A DNA stretch of 64,000 bases. It comes from CS4-C045 sp963844115. Lineage in GTDB: Bacteria; Planctomycetota; Planctomycetia; Pirellulales; UBA7805. Position numbers and translations under genes: made by a program. Where the stretch lies: NCBI GenBank assembly GCA_963844115.1, contig CAWJNN010000054.1, forward strand, positions 62,001 through 126,000, read 5' to 3'. Below the pieces are notes generated by a model. It was not told the DNA's origin. It made no database searches and worked only from the letters and a program-made list of their open reading frames with translations. This document shows, in pieces, positions 17,001 through 26,930 of the stretch (position 1 is the stretch's first letter; every line of letters begins with the position of its first letter).

Positions 17001-18581
17001 CGCGCCCGGCACAGAAATCTTCTCGAAGGCCACCGGCCAGACCTTGAAGGTCAGCATCATCGACGACCCCAGGAACAGCGCGCTGGCCAGCATTCCCAAG
17101 ACCAATCGATTGACGGACGGTTCGAGTCCTCGGTGATCAAGGTGGACATCAAACTTGCCACTTTTCACCTGGTTCAGTATCTCGCTGACCCGCCGCGGCA
17201 TCACGCTGATTAATTGCTCCAGATCAAACATGGTCCTGCGGATTTTTTTTAGGCGTCGAGCGGGTGAAAGGCGCCGCCGCAACAGCTTCCGCTGAAACGG
17301 CGCCATCACTTCGATCAGGCTGAATTCCGGGTTTAGCGTCCGGGCTGTGCCCTCCAGCATGACCAGCGTTTTTAGCAAAAGCGCGATCTGAGCAGGTAAC
17401 ATGATTTGAAACCTGCGGATGATTTCCATCATTTCGTTCAGCGCGCTGGCCAGGCGGAAGGTGGCCATGGGCTGATTGCCATAATGCGAAACGAAATCCG
17501 CCAATTCGCCGCGCAGCGCATTTTCATCCAGGTCCAAGGGAACTTCTCCAACGCGCATGATCACCGCGGTCAGGCTGACATCGTCCTGTCGAATAATCGA
17601 CATCAACAGATCTTCCATTTCTTCGCGTAGCGCTTCGTCGATACGGCCGACCATGCCGTAGTCCAGCAGACCAATCACATTGCCATCCAACAACAGAATG
17701 TTCCCCGCGTGGGGATCTGCGTGGTAGAAACCGTGCGTAAAGATCATCTCCAGATAGAGCTCGGCTCCGCGACGTGCGACTTGATCGAGTTCGAAACCGG
17801 CCGCCGCGACCTGATGGCATTGGGACAGCTTGATGCCTTTTATGTACTCCATCGTCAATACGCGCGACGTCGATAAATCGACATATACGTGGGGAATTTT
17901 TACCGACGGGTTGTCGGCGAATTCGCGGTAGAACTGTTGCATGTTGCGTTCTTCGCGTCCGAAATCGAGCTCGCGACGCAGGACCCGTTGAAATTCGGCG
18001 ACCGTCGCCCGAGGACGGTAGTTCACAAACTCAGGCATCTTCTCGGCCAACTGCGCCAGCCCGGAAAGAATATCCAAGTCGACGCGAACTTTCTCTTCGA
18101 TGTTAGAATGCTGGACTTTGATGACGACCTCTTCGCCACTGGCCAGTCGCGCACGATGGACCTGTCCGATGGAGGCCGACGCCAGGGATTCGTCGTCGAA
18201 GTCGGCGAAGATGTCTTCGACCGGCTGCCCCAATTCTTGTTCGACGACCTGGCGGACGACCTCCGGACGATCGGCGACCACGTCGGATTGGAGTTTTTCC
18301 AGTTCGGCGGCCAGGCTGACGCCGACGACATCGGGTCGCGTGCTGAGAATCTGTCCAAGTTTGATAAAGGTTGGTCCGAGTTCTGTGAGGGCCAATCGAA
18401 TTCTGTTTTCACGCGTCTGGCGGGCGAGTGCTTCGCCGTCGCGATCTTTCAGCCAACCTTTAGGAAATTCGAGGTCGAATCGACTTAGCCAATCGGCCAA
18501 GCCGTACTTGCTGAGCACCGAGAGGATTTCCCGCCAGCGATTGACGTTGCGGTAGACTTGCGGGATCGCTGTGATTTTCAT
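16917..18581 (-). CDS. ubiB: ABC1/UbiB-family atypical kinase
   Basis: The 554-residue protein shows the family signatures. ELGPTFIKLGQILSTRPDV holds the KxGQ motif that covers the active site, and ASASIGQVHRARL is the Ala-rich loop replacing the usual Gly-rich loop. VIKVQH carries the ATP-binding Lys, and GFYHADPHAGNILLL and GLLDYGMVGRID carry the catalytic and metal-binding Asp residues. Two C-terminal hydrophobic segments (about residues 495-540) anchor it in the membrane. UbiB proteins support quinone biosynthesis or lipid-precursor handling. Planctomycetes use menaquinone, so the role may be general isoprenoid trafficking. The gene is divergent from the PQQ-repeat gene. Confidence 0.9.
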   Translation of the reverse strand: MKITAIPQVYRNVNRWREILSVLSKYGLADWLSRFDLEFPKGWLKDRDGEALARQTRENRIRLALTELGPTFIKLGQILSTRPDVVGVSLAAELEKLQSDVVADRPEVVRQVVEQELGQPVEDIFADFDDESLASASIGQVHRARLASGEEVVIKVQHSNIEEKVRVDLDILSGLAQLAEKMPEFVNYRPRATVAEFQRVLRRELDFGREERNMQQFYREFADNPSVKIPHVYVDLSTSRVLTMEYIKGIKLSQCHQVAAAGFELDQVARRGAELYLEMIFTHGFYHADPHAGNILLLDGNVIGLLDYGMVGRIDEALREEMEDLLMSIIRQDDVSLTAVIMRVGEVPLDLDENALRGELADFVSHYGNQPMATFRLASALNEMMEIIRRFQIMLPAQIALLLKTLVMLEGTARTLNPEFSLIEVMAPFQRKLLRRRLSPARRLKKIRRTMFDLEQLISVMPRRVSEILNQVKSGKFDVHLDHRGLEPSVNRLVLGMLASALFLGSSMMLTFKVWPVAFEKISVPGALGCFVSLMVGLRLLRAINKSGHLDRRD

Positions 18582-18896
18582 CGAATGGTGGTCGCCGGAC
18601 GGAATAACGTCGCACGGCGACCGCCCCAGGGCCGCTGCACGATAATGAACACCTAAGCGCGATTGTAGTCAGCGGCGACCACGCCAACAACGACTGATGA
18701 ACGGTTCCTGCCGCGTCTTTGACGGTTTCCTCCCTCCTCTTCGACGCTTGCTTGACCGTTTCGCGCCGATCCCGGACACTAGTTTTAACCTCGCCGATGG
18801 TGTCGAAGCATTCGAGACACCCACGACGCCCCGCCAAACTCAAATCGCTACTTGTTACCCGCTTCGTATTATTGCGATCAATCTGGAGAATACGCG

Positions 18897-20242
18897 ATGA
18901 ATCGACTCCGCAATGTTGCCCGCAAAACTGTTGCCCGCAAAACTGTTGCCCGCAAAGGACGATGGCTAGCCGCGCTAACGTTGATCAACGTGTTCGCTGT
19001 CGCGCTGACCGTCTCGGCAGAGCAATGGCCATCCTGCGCGGGCCCTCTCAAAACGGAGTCAGCGATCAGGAAAAGCTGCCCGTTTCCTGGAGCCGTACCG
19101 AAAACGTCCTGTGGCGCCTGCCGCTGCCGGGACCGTCGGGTGCGACGCCGGTTGTTTGGGACGATCGTATCTTCTGTACTTCCGTCGGCGAAAACGGGAA
19201 GGATCTGCTTTTGATCTGCGCCAACACGTCCGGCAAACGCTTGTGGACGCGAAAGGTTGGTGGCGGAAACGAGGCAGTTCGAGGTGATGAGGGTAACTTC
19301 GCCTCCCCCTCGCCGTCGACCGACGGCGAGCACGTTTGGACGTTCATGGCCAACGGATTGCTGGCCTGTTACGACCGGGACGGTAAAGAGATCTGGAAAA
19401 AGGATATGCAGGAAGAATATGGCGCGTTCGATATCCAATTCGGACTATCCAGTACGCCAATCCTGGAGGGGGATCGCCTCTATGTGCAGCTAATCCACGG
19501 TCCGTGGAACCACGATCAGCACACTGGTCTGGTAATTGCTTTGGACAAGAAGACAGGTGATGAGGTCTGGAAGCACGCGCGAATCACCGACGCGATCGAC
19601 GAATGCAAGCATTCCTATAGTTCCCCTGTCATCTATCGCGACGGCGAGCACAAGTTTCTGCTCACGCACGGCGCCGATTACGTGATCGCACATCGACTTA
19701 AAGACGGCAGCGAGATCTGGCGATGTGGAAACCTCAATCCGAAGGGAGACTATAACAGCACGCTCCGATTCGTGGCATCACCCAGCTATGCGCCCGGTTT
19801 GATTGTGGTGCCAACGGCCAAGAACGGAAAAGTTGTCGGTCTCCGTCCCGATGGCGCGGGCGATATCACCAACTCAGAAACCTACAACCTCTGGACCTAT
19901 CCAAGAAATACGCCCGATGTACCGTCACCCCTGATTCACGATGGCCTGGTTTACCTTTGTCGCGAGAACGGGAACCTGATGGTGTTGGATGCTCAGACCG
20001 GCGAACTGGTTTATGAAGAGCGCACCACGCGCGACCGGCATCGGGCTTCGCCCCTGTACGCGGGCGGGAACATCTATTTGACGGCACGCAATGGCACGGT
20101 GACGGTCGTTAAGGCCGGGCACGGATTTGAAGTGCTTTCCAGGAACGAAATTGGGGAACACATCACTTCATCGCCAGCCGTCGCCGACGGCCGCATCTAC
20201 CTGCGCACCTTCGAGGCGCTCTACGCCATCGGGCGCGAATGA
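18897..20242 (+). CDS. PQQ-repeat (beta-propeller) secreted protein, frameshift at 19036
   Basis: The N-terminus MNRLRN and three VARKT/VARKG repeats give a very basic n-region. A hydrophobic signal core (LAALTLINVFAVALTVSA) follows, then the mature start EQWPS. After 19036 the other frame continues RGPSQNGVSDQEKLPVSWS and blades such as GATPVVWDDRIFCTSV, RLWTRKVGGG, GLVIALDKKTGDEVW and NLMVLDAQTGELVYE. One added G at 19036 (TG-GCGCGG) gives the family signature WPSWRGPSQNG. Such propellers are exported and bind or scaffold, and only some are PQQ enzymes. The 315 bp between this gene and UbiB holds no recognisable feature beyond a GGAG ribosome-binding site. Confidence 0.88.
18909..18955 (+). 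repeat. In-frame 15-bp repeat in a signal-peptide n-region
   Basis: The unit ACTGTTGCCCGCAAA occurs about three times and encodes Thr-Val-Ala-Arg-Lys each time. It lengthens the positively charged start of the signal peptide. A change of copy number would leave the frame intact because the unit is a multiple of three. Confidence 0.8.
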
Positions 20243-20271
20243 TTGTAGCGTGGCGAGTGCTAATTACTGAG

Positions 20272-20453
<182 letters not shown>

Positions 20454-20627
20454 GCACGTTGTCTTTTCGCAACATCCGGCTGAATCTGGAGCGATTCCGC
20501 TCGGTCGTCATGCTGAAAATAACAGATCCCCAGTCTGTTGCGCTAGCCGCAGCGCGGCGACCTCGGAATGTCCGGCCGAAGACCTGCGAGCACGTGTGGC
20601 CAAGCTAAACTCTCTAAGAGGTTGGAC

Positions 20628-21782
20628 ATGCAACAGGTCGTCGAAATCCGCCGGATCGAGCAAGCTCGTCCATACGCGGCCGATTGGTCGCGGCTGTTGC
20701 GCTGCACGCCAGGCGCTACGTTTTTTCATACGCTGGATTGGCTGGAAGTCTACTGGCGGCATTTCGGACGGGAACAGCAACTGCGTTTGCTGGTTGTTCT
20801 GGAAGAGAACCGTCCGATCGGATTTGTGCCGTTTGTCATTCGCCTTGAAGACAAACGTATTGCACAACTTCAGATCCTGACCTTTCCCCTGCACGATTGG
20901 GGAAGTTTCTACGGCCCGATCGGCCGCGATCCCCAGCACTTGCTGCAGGTCGCATTGCGTCACTTGCGGGCAACACCCCGCGATTGGGACATGATCGATT
21001 TGCGTTGGCTTGGCGGATATCAAAACGAGGAAGCGACCCCCGCGACCGGTGAGATACTGGAGCGTACTGGTTTTCCGGCCCGCCGGCGACTTTGGAAACA
21101 GGTGGCGATTATCGATACGACAGGCTCTTGGGACGAATACCTTCAATCACGCAGTTCAAAGTTACGCAGCAGCATTCGTCGCTACGAACGTCGACTCGCT
21201 CGCCTGGGAAACGTCGAATTACAGCGATACCGGCCGACCGGTACACGGGCAGGCGACGACGATCCGCATTGGGATGACTTTGAAACCTGCGTCGAGCTCT
21301 CCCATCGTAGCTGGCAAGGAGCGTCGACGGACGGCACCACGCTGTCGCATGACACGGTTGCCGAGTACCTCCGTGACACCCATCGGGTCGCGATTTGCAG
21401 TGGAATGGCGGACATGAACATCCTGCGATTGGACGGTCAGCCAATCGCTTTTGCCTACAACTACGTCCTGGATGGCGCCGTCTATGGCCTGCGGATTGGA
21501 TACGATCCGAGATATTCCAAAGATGGTGCCGGCAAGGTGTTGTGGGCCAGGACTTTTGAAGACAGCTTCCGACGGGGCGATCGTGTCTACGACATCGGCC
21601 CCGATTCACTGGAGGTCAAGATACCATGGCTGACGCGGGTCGTTCCCGTATTCGCCTACGCGCACTATCCCAGGTTTGCGGCGCGCTCGCAGCTTGTTCG
21701 ACTGGCAAGCTGGGCGCACCAGTACCAACGCAGCCCCTCGCCTCGCGTCCACGACAAATCCGCCGAACCTGGCCACGTTTGA
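20628..21782 (+). CDS. GNAT acetyltransferase of the BioF2/CelD type
   Basis: The 384-residue protein has the double GNAT fold seen in CelD-like cellulose-locus proteins and FemAB relatives. The N-terminal half contains TFFHTLDWLEVYWRHFG and RPIGFVPFVI. The second half contains the basic SRSSKLRSSIRRYERRLARL and the acceptor-site region QPIAFAYNYVLDGAVYGLRI, then GAGKVLWAR. These enzymes transfer acyl or aminoacyl groups onto surface polymers. ATG 20628 is preceded by an AGAGG ribosome-binding site. The gene is followed 17 bp later by a methyltransferase, so the two are probably co-transcribed. Confidence 0.85.
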   Translation: MQQVVEIRRIEQARPYAADWSRLLRCTPGATFFHTLDWLEVYWRHFGREQQLRLLVVLEENRPIGFVPFVIRLEDKRIAQLQILTFPLHDWGSFYGPIGRDPQHLLQVALRHLRATPRDWDMIDLRWLGGYQNEEATPATGEILERTGFPARRRLWKQVAIIDTTGSWDEYLQSRSSKLRSSIRRYERRLARLGNVELQRYRPTGTRAGDDDPHWDDFETCVELSHRSWQGASTDGTTLSHDTVAEYLRDTHRVAICSGMADMNILRLDGQPIAFAYNYVLDGAVYGLRIGYDPRYSKDGAGKVLWARTFEDSFRRGDRVYDIGPDSLEVKIPWLTRVVPVFAYAHYPRFAARSQLVRLASWAHQYQRSPSPRVHDKSAEPGHV

Positions 21783-21798
21783 CTGTGGAGAACCGTCG

Positions 21799-22545
21799 AT
21801 GAACCTATCATCCCTCGCGAGCCACGGGCAACGGCTTTGGTGGTCGTTTCACTATCGCGGCCTCGGTATGACACTGCTCTCCTGCCTGGCGAATGTCTTT
21901 TCGTTCACGGACCGCGATTGGTATTGGAAATACAAAGAGCACCACTTCGATCGTCGCCACGGTCTGGACACGGGCGGATTGATCCCGATCGAAGCATTGG
22001 ACCTCAATTCCGATGATCAGCAGCGCGGCTGGGGATACATGGCAACCCAGCCGGAATGGTTCCACTTGACGCTATCGCAGCAGAAAATCGATTTCCAGAA
22101 CTACAACTTTATTGACTTCGGTTCGGGAAAAGGCCGTACATTGCTGTTAGCGTCGGAATATCCGTTTGCCCGGATCATTGGAGTGGAACTCTCTGGTCAA
22201 CTTCACCAGGTGGCCCGCCAAAACCTGTCGGTGTGGCAGGAGTCCAGAAACGTCGTTGCCCAGATGTCCGCGACGCATGCGGACGCCACACAATTCAAGT
22301 TGCCCGCGGGGCCATGCGTTTTGTACTTTTTCAATCCGTTCAAGGCGTCCGTGTTGGAACACGTTTTGGAAAACATCATGGCGTCGTATAAGGCCGCGCC
22401 TCGTCATCTGGTATTGATTTATGCCAATCCGACGGCGAAGCATGTCGTGGACCGTTGCGAGTTGTTCACCCAGACCGCCTGCCTTGACAGGGAGCCGGCG
22501 ACGGTCATTTACGAAGCAAGACCTGACAAGTTTGAAAGCAAGTAG
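21799..22545 (+). CDS. Class I SAM-dependent methyltransferase
   Basis: The 248-residue protein has the SAM-binding FIDFGSGKGRTLLLASEY (motif I), IIGVELSGQLHQVA (motif II), and a later LYFFNPFKASVLEHVL in place of the usual motif IV. The first 60 residues (WWSFHYRGLGMTLLSCL, FTDRDWYWKYKEHHFDRRHG) are typical of a group of small methyltransferases with unknown substrate. The gene lies directly after the GNAT gene, which suggests a shared pathway. No substrate can be assigned. Confidence 0.85.
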   Translation: MNLSSLASHGQRLWWSFHYRGLGMTLLSCLANVFSFTDRDWYWKYKEHHFDRRHGLDTGGLIPIEALDLNSDDQQRGWGYMATQPEWFHLTLSQQKIDFQNYNFIDFGSGKGRTLLLASEYPFARIIGVELSGQLHQVARQNLSVWQESRNVVAQMSATHADATQFKLPAGPCVLYFFNPFKASVLEHVLENIMASYKAAPRHLVLIYANPTAKHVVDRCELFTQTACLDREPATVIYEARPDKFESK

Positions 22546-22618
22546 TGGATATTGTTCGGAAACTCCCGTAACGATAAATTGATCTAGCAACGTAACCTGA
22601 TAAGCAAGGAAAAGATTT

Positions 22619-22921
22619 ATGCCCAAAGTCAGCGTGAAAGTACCCCATAACAAGAAGCCGGACGAAGCCCTGCAAATCGTCCAGCCCGCACTCGAAAAGA
22701 CCGTCAGCGATTTTCAAGGCCGCGATCTGGAAGTCGACTGGCAGGAGAATAGCGGTACATTCAGTTTTAAGAGCATGGCGTTTACGATCAAAGGCAAAGT
22801 CGCCATCGGCGAGGACGAAGTTTTGCTCGACATCGATCTGCCGTTTGCCGCAATGATGTTCAAGGACAAAGCCGAAAAGGCGGTTCGGAAGAATTTGTTG
22901 CGCGCGTTCGGCGATGCTTAG
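22619..22921 (+). CDS. Polyhydroxyalkanoic acid system family protein
   Basis: The 100-residue protein begins MPKVSVKVPHNKKPDEALQI and has the pattern of the PHA_gran_rgn family: VSDFQGRDLEVDWQENSGTF, FTIKGKVAIGEDEVLLDIDL, and a C-terminal PFAAMMFKDKAEKAVRKNL. Family members lie near polyhydroxyalkanoate granule genes in some bacteria, but their biochemical role is not established and no PHA gene is present here. An AAGGAAAAG ribosome-binding site precedes the start. The cardiolipin synthase gene follows within 3 bp. Confidence 0.85.
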   Translation: MPKVSVKVPHNKKPDEALQIVQPALEKTVSDFQGRDLEVDWQENSGTFSFKSMAFTIKGKVAIGEDEVLLDIDLPFAAMMFKDKAEKAVRKNLLRAFGDA

Positions 22922-22923
22922 GG

Positions 22924-24348
22924 ATGGTTTTCTCGTGGTCACTCCTGTATCTAATCAGCGAATGGCTGATTCGTATCGTAATGATCCCTACCGTCATGCA
23001 CCGGCGCCGACCGTCGGCGGCGACAGCATGGCTGTTAGTCATCTTCTTTCAGCCCTGGATCGGCTTGGCGCTGTACCTGTTGTTGGGTAAGCAACGACTG
23101 CCGCTGCGGCGTATCAAGCGTCACGAACGTGTTTCCGAGCGGATGAGAAAGCTGGTCGCGCTGGCCGTGGAAAAGCCGCTCATCGTGAAACCGCCGTTGG
23201 AACCGCAGCAGCAAGCCCTGGTTCAATTGGCCGAGCGTCTGGGGGATAAGGCCATTCTGGGCGGCAACAAGGGTGAATTACTGAGCGACACCGACGAGGT
23301 GATACAGCGGTTGATCACGGACATCGACGCCGCCACGCATCACGTACACTTGCTGTACTACATGTTCGCGGACGACCAGACCGGCCATCGGATCGCGGGC
23401 GCGCTGGCTCGCGCCGTGCAGCGAGGCGTTACGTGCCGAGTGCTCGCCGATGATGTCGGATCGTGGCGGATGTTTCGTGGGCTCGGCGCAAATGAAGCGG
23501 CAGGGGATTCACCTGCATCCGATGTTACCGGTCAATATCTTTCGCCGCGGGTTGCGCGCATGGATCTGCGCAACCATCGTAAACTGGCCGTTATCGATGG
23601 CCGCATCGCTTATTCCGGATCGCAGAATATCGTCAATGCAGACTACGGACACAAGAACCTGGTTTGGCACGACGTCACGGCACGGCTGCGCGGGCCGACG
23701 GTGCTGCAGCTGCAGGGGATCTTTACCGAGGATTGGTTTTTCGAAACCGGAGAAACGCTGGAGGATCCGGGACTGTTTCCCACGCCCGAATCCAACGGAA
23801 GGATCATGGTCCAACCGCTGCCTAGTGGTCCTACCTATCCGATTGAAAGCTATCACCGCCTGGTCGTTACCGCCATTTATGTCGCCCAGCGTAACATCAT
23901 CATTACGTCACCCTATTTCGTGCCCGATGAAGCACTGCTGCAGGCCCTGGAAGTCGCCGTGCAACGTGGCGTCAAAGTGGAATTGATTGTGCCGCAGCGA
24001 TCGGACCAGATTCTAGCGGGGGCCGCCGCGCGCGCGTATTACGGCGAGTTGCTGGAATGCGGCGTCGATATCTATCTGCACACCAACGGTTTGTTGCACA
24101 GCAAGACGATGACGATTGACGATTCGATGGCCCTGGTCGGATCCGGGAACTTCGATATCCGCTCGTTTTATCTGAATTTCGAGCTGAATTTGCTGGCTTA
24201 CGGGGCGGAGGTGACGGCCGGATTGCGGTTTCTGCAGCGCAACTACATGAACGATGCCGTGCAGCTCACACTGGAAAAGTGGAACCAGCGAAGCCGCTTG
24301 CGGAGGATCCTGGACGACTCGGCAAAATTACTAAGTCCGTTGTTGTAG
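22924..24348 (+). CDS. cls: Cardiolipin synthase (phospholipase D family)
   Basis: The 474-residue protein has two N-terminal membrane helices (residues 4-24 and 35-58). Two PLD domains follow with HKD motifs: NHRKLAVIDGRIAYSGSQN in the first and HSKTMTIDDSMALVGSGNF in the second. Bacterial cardiolipin synthases condense two phosphatidylglycerol molecules at the inner membrane. Length and helix placement fit ClsA. The stop codon is followed at once by a hairpin repeat that separates it from the convergent glucan phosphorylase gene. Confidence 0.93.
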   Translation: MVFSWSLLYLISEWLIRIVMIPTVMHRRRPSAATAWLLVIFFQPWIGLALYLLLGKQRLPLRRIKRHERVSERMRKLVALAVEKPLIVKPPLEPQQQALVQLAERLGDKAILGGNKGELLSDTDEVIQRLITDIDAATHHVHLLYYMFADDQTGHRIAGALARAVQRGVTCRVLADDVGSWRMFRGLGANEAAGDSPASDVTGQYLSPRVARMDLRNHRKLAVIDGRIAYSGSQNIVNADYGHKNLVWHDVTARLRGPTVLQLQGIFTEDWFFETGETLEDPGLFPTPESNGRIMVQPLPSGPTYPIESYHRLVVTAIYVAQRNIIITSPYFVPDEALLQALEVAVQRGVKVELIVPQRSDQILAGAAARAYYGELLECGVDIYLHTNGLLHSKTMTIDDSMALVGSGNFDIRSFYLNFELNLLAYGAEVTAGLRFLQRNYMNDAVQLTLEKWNQRSRLRRILDDSAKLLSPLL

Positions 24349-24441
24349 GAGGGGACCGTGGGACTGTGGACGATGGACTGTCGGATCTGGACCACGCGCG
24401 GTTTGTACCATCGTCCATTGTCTATCGTCCATTGTCCGCTT
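24349..24441. repeat. Inverted repeat between convergent cls and glucan phosphorylase genes
   Basis: The left block (GGACCGTGGGACTGTGGACG, ATGGACTG, 24352-24390) and the right block (CCATCGTCCATTG twice, 24408-24440) are reverse complements in part and could form a hairpin that ends transcription from both sides. It starts directly at the cls stop codon. Confidence 0.75.
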
Positions 24442-26640
24442 TTACGTCATTCGCATGTCACAGCTCAGACCGCCGGCGGCCGGAACGTAACCGGTCCGGC
24501 AGTAATCCATGACCATGCGGTGAGCGCTAAATCGCCACGCGAGCGATCCGATGGAGTTCATCATCATCTGGATCCACTTCGCTGGAAGTCCGTCGATGTC
24601 ACGAGCGTAATACGTCGGAATAATTTCGTTTTCCAGTACTTGGAACAGAGCCAGCGCATCACGCTGGTCCGTCACGTCTACGGAGGCGTGACAGCGGCCT
24701 TCGCCGATGGAAAAACCGTTTTTGCCGTCGTACGCTTCTGCCCACCAGCCGTCCAGCACCGAGAGATTCAGTCCGCCGTTTAGGACGACTTTCTGTCCAC
24801 TGGTTCCGGAGGCTTCCAAAGGGCGCCGCGGATTGTTTAGCCAGACGTCAACGCCTTGAACAAGGTGACGAGCGACATTAATGTCGTAGTCTTCAACAAA
24901 AATGATCCGGTTCGACGCCCGTTCATCGTGTCGCATATTCGCGATATTTCGTATCAGCTCTTTGCCGGGCTCGTCTGCCGGATGAGCCTTGCCGGCGAAA
25001 ATCAATTGGATCGGGCGCTTCTCATCCTGCAGCATGCTGTAAATGCGATCGCGATCGGACATGATCAGATTCGCCCGCTTGTAAGTAGCGAAGCGCCGAG
25101 CGAACCCGATCGTCAGAACATTCGGGTCCAGAACATTGCGGGCCGCTTCGATAACCTCTTCGCGCTCACCGCGGCGGCGGCACTGGCGGCTCACTCGGCG
25201 ACGAACAAAGTCCACTAACAAGCTCTTCAAGGCATGATGGGTTTCCCAAAGTTCGCCGGGATCGACGTCGTAAATGCTCTGCCAAACCTCCGGCTCGCCC
25301 ATTCGGGTTATCCAATGGGCCGGGAAATGGCGGTCGTACAGCTGACGCATCTGGTGGGCTAGCCAGCTGGGGATGTGCACACCATTGGTAATGTGGCCGA
25401 TCGGAACCTCGTCCTCGACTCGCCAGGGATACAGGGAAGCCCACATGCGTCGACTGATGTGGCCGTGTAATGAACTGACCGCGTTCGCTCGTCGCGACAA
25501 CTTCAGCGCCAGCACCGTCATGCAGAACTGCTCGTTGTCATTGTGTGGTTCCACGCGACCGAGTCCCATGAAGTCCTGTTGCGAAAGCTTTAATTGATCG
25601 CGCAACGGACCGAGATGTTCTTCCACCAGTTCGGTATCAAAACGATCGTGCCCGGCGGGCACCGGCGTGTGCGTTGTGAAGACCGTCTGTTGTGCCACCT
25701 CGCGCAACGACTCGTCGAATTCCAATTCCAGCGAATCCATCGCCTCCCGGATCATTTCCAGCCCGGCGAATGCACTGTGGCCTTCGTTCAGATGAAGCGC
25801 ACCGGGTTGGATCCCAAGTGCTCGCAATGCGCGAACTCCGCCGACACCTAGCACCAGCTCCTGGCGGATGCGAGTGCGATGGTCGCCTCCGTAAAGGCGG
25901 CTCGTCAGCTCGCGGTCTTCTGGTTGATTTCCTTCGACATCGCAATCCAACAAGTAGAGATTGACGCGTCCCACCCGCATCAACCAGACCCTCGCCAATA
26001 AAGTCCCACTGCGCGTTTCGATTTCGACCATAATCGGGCGACCGTCGGGATCGAGCGCCGATTCCATCGGAAGATCCTCAACGCGCGTGTCTTGGTATTC
26101 TTCTACCTGGTAAGCCTCGCCGTCGAGCCGCTGACGAAAGTAGCCTTGATCGTAGAACAGACCGACGGCCACCAGAGGGATGCCCAGGCCACTGGCACTC
26201 TTGATGTGGTCGCCCGACAACACACCCAGACCACCGGAGTAGATCGGCACCGATTCATGAATTCCAAATTCAGCCGAAAAATACGCGACCGGCCGGACGC
26301 CCAGCACGCCAGCGTGGGTCGTGCCCCACGTTTGATTGCTGACGAGGTATTCCTTGAGCCGTCGATAGGCATAGTTGATCCGGCTGTACATCACCAGTTC
26401 ACTGGCACGGGCCTCCAGCCGTTCCGGAGTGAACTCCTTCAACAATGCAATCGGATTATGGTCGAGCTGTCGCCAGCGGATGGGATCCAGGTCACGAAAC
26501 AGGGTGATTACCTCGGGGTGCCACGACCACCATAGATTACGAGCCACCTCGGTGCACTTTTCGTACAGTGCTTCGGCCGGTAAAAGGGGCACCGATGGTG
26601 ATGGATTGGTCCTGGGGGGGCTGGTATCAAGCTGGCTCAT
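24442..26640 (-). CDS. glgP: Alpha-glucan (glycogen/maltodextrin) phosphorylase
   Basis: The 732-residue protein belongs to GT35, in the shorter archaeal/bacterial type. It shows NLWWSWHPEVITLF, VAYFSAEFGIHESVPIYSGG, LHLNEGHSAFAGLE, GHITNGVHIPSW and FARRFATYKRANLI. The pyridoxal-phosphate region is EASGTSGQKVVLNGGLNLSV, followed by LDGWWAEAYDGKNGFSIGEG. It releases glucose-1-phosphate from alpha-1,4-glucans. The gene is alone, with no glycogen operon nearby. The last residues (TGYVPAAGGLSCDMRMT) run into the repeat at its 3' end. Confidence 0.93.
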   Translation of the reverse strand: MSQLDTSPPRTNPSPSVPLLPAEALYEKCTEVARNLWWSWHPEVITLFRDLDPIRWRQLDHNPIALLKEFTPERLEARASELVMYSRINYAYRRLKEYLVSNQTWGTTHAGVLGVRPVAYFSAEFGIHESVPIYSGGLGVLSGDHIKSASGLGIPLVAVGLFYDQGYFRQRLDGEAYQVEEYQDTRVEDLPMESALDPDGRPIMVEIETRSGTLLARVWLMRVGRVNLYLLDCDVEGNQPEDRELTSRLYGGDHRTRIRQELVLGVGGVRALRALGIQPGALHLNEGHSAFAGLEMIREAMDSLELEFDESLREVAQQTVFTTHTPVPAGHDRFDTELVEEHLGPLRDQLKLSQQDFMGLGRVEPHNDNEQFCMTVLALKLSRRANAVSSLHGHISRRMWASLYPWRVEDEVPIGHITNGVHIPSWLAHQMRQLYDRHFPAHWITRMGEPEVWQSIYDVDPGELWETHHALKSLLVDFVRRRVSRQCRRRGEREEVIEAARNVLDPNVLTIGFARRFATYKRANLIMSDRDRIYSMLQDEKRPIQLIFAGKAHPADEPGKELIRNIANMRHDERASNRIIFVEDYDINVARHLVQGVDVWLNNPRRPLEASGTSGQKVVLNGGLNLSVLDGWWAEAYDGKNGFSIGEGRCHASVDVTDQRDALALFQVLENEIIPTYYARDIDGLPAKWIQMMMNSIGSLAWRFSAHRMVMDYCRTGYVPAAGGLSCDMRMT

Positions 26641-26784
26641 ACTACATGGATTCCATTGCGAGAGTCGTCGCCCGTGGCCTACGGCCCGCCATTATACGAT
26701 TTTCGCTGCCAACGTTATAGGCGGAGTTCGGAGGCGGGCCGATGGGAATGGTGGGGCCTGGTAGTTCACTGGCGAGCGGCGCTT

Positions 26785-26890
26785 TCCGTTTCCAGCATTC
26801 CGCTTTTTCAGCATTCGCTTCTCCCAGCATTCCAATATTCCACTATTCCATTCCTCTGCTCTGTTTTTCTGCTCTGCTCCTCTGCTCCGG
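26785..26890. repeat. Degenerate CAGCATTCC / TCTGCTC repeat
   Basis: Copies of the type CCAGCATTCC, AATATTCCAC and TATTCCATTCC grade into repeated CTCTGCTCTG units. They lie in the 290-bp gap between the divergent glucan phosphorylase and acyl-CoA dehydrogenase genes. A related ATTCC repeat lies after the latter gene. Confidence 0.6.
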
Positions 26891-26930
26891 CTTGGTTGCC
26901 TTGCCGATCGAGGCTAGGTAAGTTGACACG

